From JBBRTJ01 sp038244535 (GTDB lineage Bacteria; Actinomycetota; Acidimicrobiia; Acidimicrobiales; Ilumatobacteraceae), in the NCBI GenBank assembly GCA_038244535.1, contig JBBRTJ010000100.1, positions 1 through 13,330 of the forward strand: a stretch of 13,330 bases of DNA, given 5' to 3'. The position numbers and the translations under genes were made by a program. Shown in pieces: positions 10,939 to 13,330 of this stretch; positions within the stretch are counted from its first letter, which is position 1; each line of letters opens with the position of its first letter. A model generated the notes under the pieces. That model searched no databases. It was not told the origin of the DNA and saw nothing but the letters and a program-made list of their open reading frames with translations.

Positions 10939-12744
10939 GTGACGCATCAGCCCTGGTGGCAGTCCACGGTGGTGTACCAGATCTACCCGAGATCGTTCGC
11001 CGATGCCTCCGGCGACGGCATCGGAGATCTGGCCGGCATCGAAGCCCATCTCGACCACATCGCGGGCCTGGGAGTCGGAGCGATCTGGCTCTCACCGATC
11101 TACCCGTCCCCCCAGGCCGACTTCGGCTACGACGTGGCCGACTACTGCGACGTCGATCCCACGTTTGGCTCCCTCGGGGACCTCGACCGCCTCGTCGCAG
11201 CAGCTCACGGCCGCGCCCTCAAAGTCCTGCTCGACTGGGTGCCGAACCACACCTCGAACCAGCACCCGTGGTTCCTCGAGAGCCGCTCGTCGCGCACGAA
11301 CCCCAAGCGGGACTGGTACGTCTGGCGCGACTCGGCCCCCGGCGGCGGTCCGCCCAACAACTGGATCGCCGAGTTCAGCGGGGGCCGCGAGCCGGCGTGG
11401 ACCTTCGACCAGGCGACTGGCCAGTGGTACCTCCACCTGTTCCTGCCCGAGCAGCCAGACCTGAACTGGGATCACCCCGACGTCCGGGCCGCGATGCACG
11501 CCACCTTGCGGTTCTGGCTCGACCGCGGCGTCGACGGCTTCCGCATGGACGTCATCCACCTCATCGGCAAGCTCGAAGGACTCCCCGACGACGACGCCGA
11601 CCGAGTGGCTGCTGGGTTGTCCCACGTCCCCCTCAACGACGCCGAGGTCACCCACGAGCGACTGCAGGACCTGCGCCGGCTCCTCGACAGCTACCCGCAC
11701 GAGCCGATGATGGTGGGCGAGGTGTTCCTGCTGTCGCCGCGGCGGGTGGCGCGTTACTACGGCGACAACGACGAGCTGCACCTGTCGTTCAACTTCGCGC
11801 CGATGTTCGCGCCCTGGACCGCGGAGGCCTGGCGAGGCCAGGTCGATGCCATCCAGCAGGTGCTCGACCCGATCGGCGCCTGGCCCACCTGGGTGCTGGG
11901 CAACCACGACCGTCCCCGGCAGCGGACGCGCTACGGCTCGGACGCCCGGGCCTGCGCCGCCGCGTTCCTCGTGCTGGGGCTACGGGGCACGCCGTTCCTG
12001 TACGCGGGCGAGGAGCTGGGCCTGGCCGATGCCATCATCCCCCCCGATCGTGTCGTCGACCCCGGCGGCCGCGACGGCTGCCGGGCCCCGATCCCGTGGA
12101 CGAAGGGCTCGGGCCATGGTTGGGGCACGACGACCGAACCCTGGCTCCCGTTCGCGCCGGACGCCGCCGCCCGGTCGGTCGAGGCCGCGGAGGCCGACCG
12201 AGACTCGACCCTTCATCTCTACCGGCGCCTGCTCGCCCTGCGCCAGCGCTCACCGGCGCTCAGCACTGGCACGTTCGAGTGGCTCCCCGCTCCCGACGGC
12301 GTGCTGTCCTGGCGCAGGACCGCGGCCGAAGGTGGCGGCGACGCGGTCGCCGATGATGGCAGCGCGACCGAAGCGGTCGTCGTCGTGGTCAGCTTCGTGA
12401 CCGAGTCGCGGGTGCTGCCCAACCTCGTCGGCGCCACGGTGCTGGTAGCCACCGACCGTTCGCTCGAAGGTCGCCCTTGGTCGGGCTCGCTCGATCCCGA
12501 CGCCGCCCTGGTGCTCCGGGCCCCAGAGCGCGCGCTAGGTCGGCCGTTGGCCGGTCAGACCGGGAGCAGCCGCAGGTTGCCCTTGCCGTCGAAGCTGATG
12601 GCGGCTTCGCCCTTGACCAGGCGCTGGATGTCGTCGCCCAGCACGTCGGCCCGCCAGCCCACGGCCAGCCGGGCGCCGGGAGCGCCGTTCAGCAGCTCGT
12701 TCAGATCGTTGCGGGTAGCCAAGAGCGCAGTGTCGATCTTCTGA
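10939..12744 (+). CDS. GH13 alpha-glucosidase (oligo-1,6-glucosidase-like), stop codon apparently lost by frameshift
   Basis: This glycoside hydrolase releases glucose from the non-reducing ends of alpha-glucans. The N-terminus VVYQIYPRSFADASGDGIGD (11-30) and conserved region I DWVPNHTS (99-106) are typical. The catalytic residues are Asp204 (GFRMDVI, nucleophile), Glu261 (GEVF, acid/base) and Asp324 (GNHD, stabiliser). Val after the nucleophile is the pattern linked to alpha-1,6 (isomaltose-type) specificity in this family, so that preference is likely but not proven. The barrel and C-terminal sheet are complete by about residue 532 (DAALVLRAPE). The remaining 69 residues are low-complexity Ser/Pro/Arg sequence that merely reads antisense through RNase D. 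In a neighbouring frame a TAG lies at 12536-12538, right after a CGCGCGC run, so the true end is probably there. The start GTG at 10939 follows TACGGT by 6 nt. Confidence 0.9.
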   Translation: MTHQPWWQSTVVYQIYPRSFADASGDGIGDLAGIEAHLDHIAGLGVGAIWLSPIYPSPQADFGYDVADYCDVDPTFGSLGDLDRLVAAAHGRALKVLLDWVPNHTSNQHPWFLESRSSRTNPKRDWYVWRDSAPGGGPPNNWIAEFSGGREPAWTFDQATGQWYLHLFLPEQPDLNWDHPDVRAAMHATLRFWLDRGVDGFRMDVIHLIGKLEGLPDDDADRVAAGLSHVPLNDAEVTHERLQDLRRLLDSYPHEPMMVGEVFLLSPRRVARYYGDNDELHLSFNFAPMFAPWTAEAWRGQVDAIQQVLDPIGAWPTWVLGNHDRPRQRTRYGSDARACAAAFLVLGLRGTPFLYAGEELGLADAIIPPDRVVDPGGRDGCRAPIPWTKGSGHGWGTTTEPWLPFAPDAAARSVEAAEADRDSTLHLYRRLLALRQRSPALSTGTFEWLPAPDGVLSWRRTAAEGGGDAVADDGSATEAVVVVVSFVTESRVLPNLVGATVLVATDRSLEGRPWSGSLDPDAALVLRAPERALGRPLAGQTGSSRRLPLPSKLMAASPLTRRWMSSPSTSARQPTASRAPGAPFSSSFRSLRVAKSAVSIF

Positions 12745-13330
12745 TCGCGGGCGAGCTGGCTGACCCAGGCCGACACGAGAGTGACGGCGGGGCGGAGCTG
12801 GCGGTCGACGTCGTCGGTCCTGGGCTCGCGCAGGTCGGCGGGATCGAGGGCCAGACCCCGCTCGACCGCGGCGAGAAGCCCGGCAGCAGCCGGCCCCCGT
12901 CGGTGCCGGTCGTCGAGGCCCCGCAGGGATCGCAGGTCGTCGAGGGTGCGGGGCGGCTTCTGAGCCAGTGCGGAGATGGCGAGGTCGGGGAGCACGAAGC
13001 GCACCGGCTGGTCCGTCTCGGCGGCCCGTTGCTCGCGCCAGGCGGTCACGGTCTGGGCGACCGACCGGCCCTTGCCCCGAAGCCCGCGAGAGTCCTTGAG
13101 CTTCCACCACGCCTCGTCGGGGTCACCCGGACCGGCGGGCCGCAGGCGGAGGGCCTCGCACTCGGCCACGGCCCACTCGAGCCGGCCCACCATTGTGAGC
13201 TGGTCGACCAGCAGGCGGTACAGCTCGAGGAGGTGGGCGACGTCGGAGGCGGCGTAGCTCTCCTGCTCAGCCGTCAGCGGGCGCCGGAGCCAGTCGGTCA
13301 GGCGGTCGGCCTTCATGACCTTCAGGCCCA
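12555..13330 (-). CDS. rnd: Ribonuclease D, C-terminal part (5' end beyond window)
   Basis: This 3'-to-5' exoribonuclease trims tRNA and other structured RNAs. About 257 C-terminal residues are visible; the sequence continues past the right edge, so the internal Met at 13316 (GLKVMKADR) is not the start. The end of the DEDDy exonuclease domain is seen: KADRLTDWLRRPLT, then YAASD (13242-13256), which supplies the Tyr-x3-Asp of Exo III. An HRDC RNA-binding domain follows at about 12850-13080 (DSRGLRGKGRSVAQTVTAWR, LPDLAISALA, LRSLRGL). The second C-terminal helical domain ends GWRADVLGDDIQRLVKGEA and the protein stops with LRLLPV. Exo I and II motifs lie outside the window. The 3' end is overlapped antisense by the extended GH13 frame. 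Confidence 0.92.
   Translation of the reverse strand, partial: GLKVMKADRLTDWLRRPLTAEQESYAASDVAHLLELYRLLVDQLTMVGRLEWAVAECEALRLRPAGPGDPDEAWWKLKDSRGLRGKGRSVAQTVTAWREQRAAETDQPVRFVLPDLAISALAQKPPRTLDDLRSLRGLDDRHRRGPAAAGLLAAVERGLALDPADLREPRTDDVDRQLRPAVTLVSAWVSQLARDQKIDTALLATRNDLNELLNGAPGARLAVGWRADVLGDDIQRLVKGEAAISFDGKGNLRLLPV

Noticed and set aside
12535..13110. A 191-codon minus-strand frame overlapping rnd in another frame
   Set aside because: It reads as Arg/Pro/Gly-rich low-complexity sequence. The rnd frame has the YxxxD and HRDC motifs and accounts for the region.
1..13330. Search for CRISPR arrays, tRNAs, insertion sequences, integrases or known defence genes other than the toxin-antitoxin pair
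   Set aside because: No regularly spaced repeats, cloverleaf-like sequences, transposase motifs or terminal repeats were noticed by eye. A covariance-model or IS search was not possible here.

Overview
The window is high-GC bacterial chromosome, apparently from an actinobacterium. Supporting signs are frequent GTG starts, TANNNT -10 elements placed only 6-8 nt before several start codons (leaderless transcription), a luciferase-like oxidoreductase of the kind that usually uses F420, an actinobacterial-style Nei glycosylase (MPEGHTIHR start) and a two-domain RNase D. Acidimicrobiia is my best guess, but that is inference. No rRNA, tRNA, insertion sequence, CRISPR array or prophage gene was seen. 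Genes are tightly packed and no gene-free stretch exceeds about 135 bases.

Layout. Positions 1-392 (minus) hold the N-terminal part of glcF, the iron-sulfur subunit of glycolate oxidase. Next on the plus strand come a Fpg/Nei DNA glycosylase (427-1236) and an LLM-class oxidoreductase (1368-2240). A Phd/YefM-PIN toxin-antitoxin pair lies on the minus strand (2218-2953), with a palindromic operator at its promoter. A SAM methyltransferase (3031-3849, plus) converges on a SnoaL/NTF2-like gene (3854-4363, minus). This is followed by glcE (4434-5342) and glcD (5333-6802), both minus and overlapping. Divergent from glcD are a cysteine-rich putative metal-binding protein (6836-7576) and an alpha/beta hydrolase (7611-8753). 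The last block has typA/bipA (8754-10583, minus) preceded by a small charged protein (10626-10820, minus), a GH13 alpha-glucosidase (10939-12744, plus), and the C-terminal part of RNase D (12555-13330, minus), cut by the window edge.

How the genes fit together. GlcD, GlcE and GlcF are the three subunits of glycolate dehydrogenase. Here glcDE and glcF point the same way but are separated by about 4 kb containing six unrelated genes in both orientations, and glcF appears to have its own leaderless promoter. The toxin-antitoxin pair is self-contained. typA and the small upstream gene probably share a transcript. The rest looks like ordinary housekeeping and catabolic content.

I see no convincing new multi-gene system. 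The points most worth a second look are the split glc locus, the recurring TACSGT-6 nt-start leaderless signature, the toxin-antitoxin operator fused to its -10, a probable slippage-type frameshift that removes the stop codon of the GH13 gene, and the small basic/acidic protein upstream of typA.
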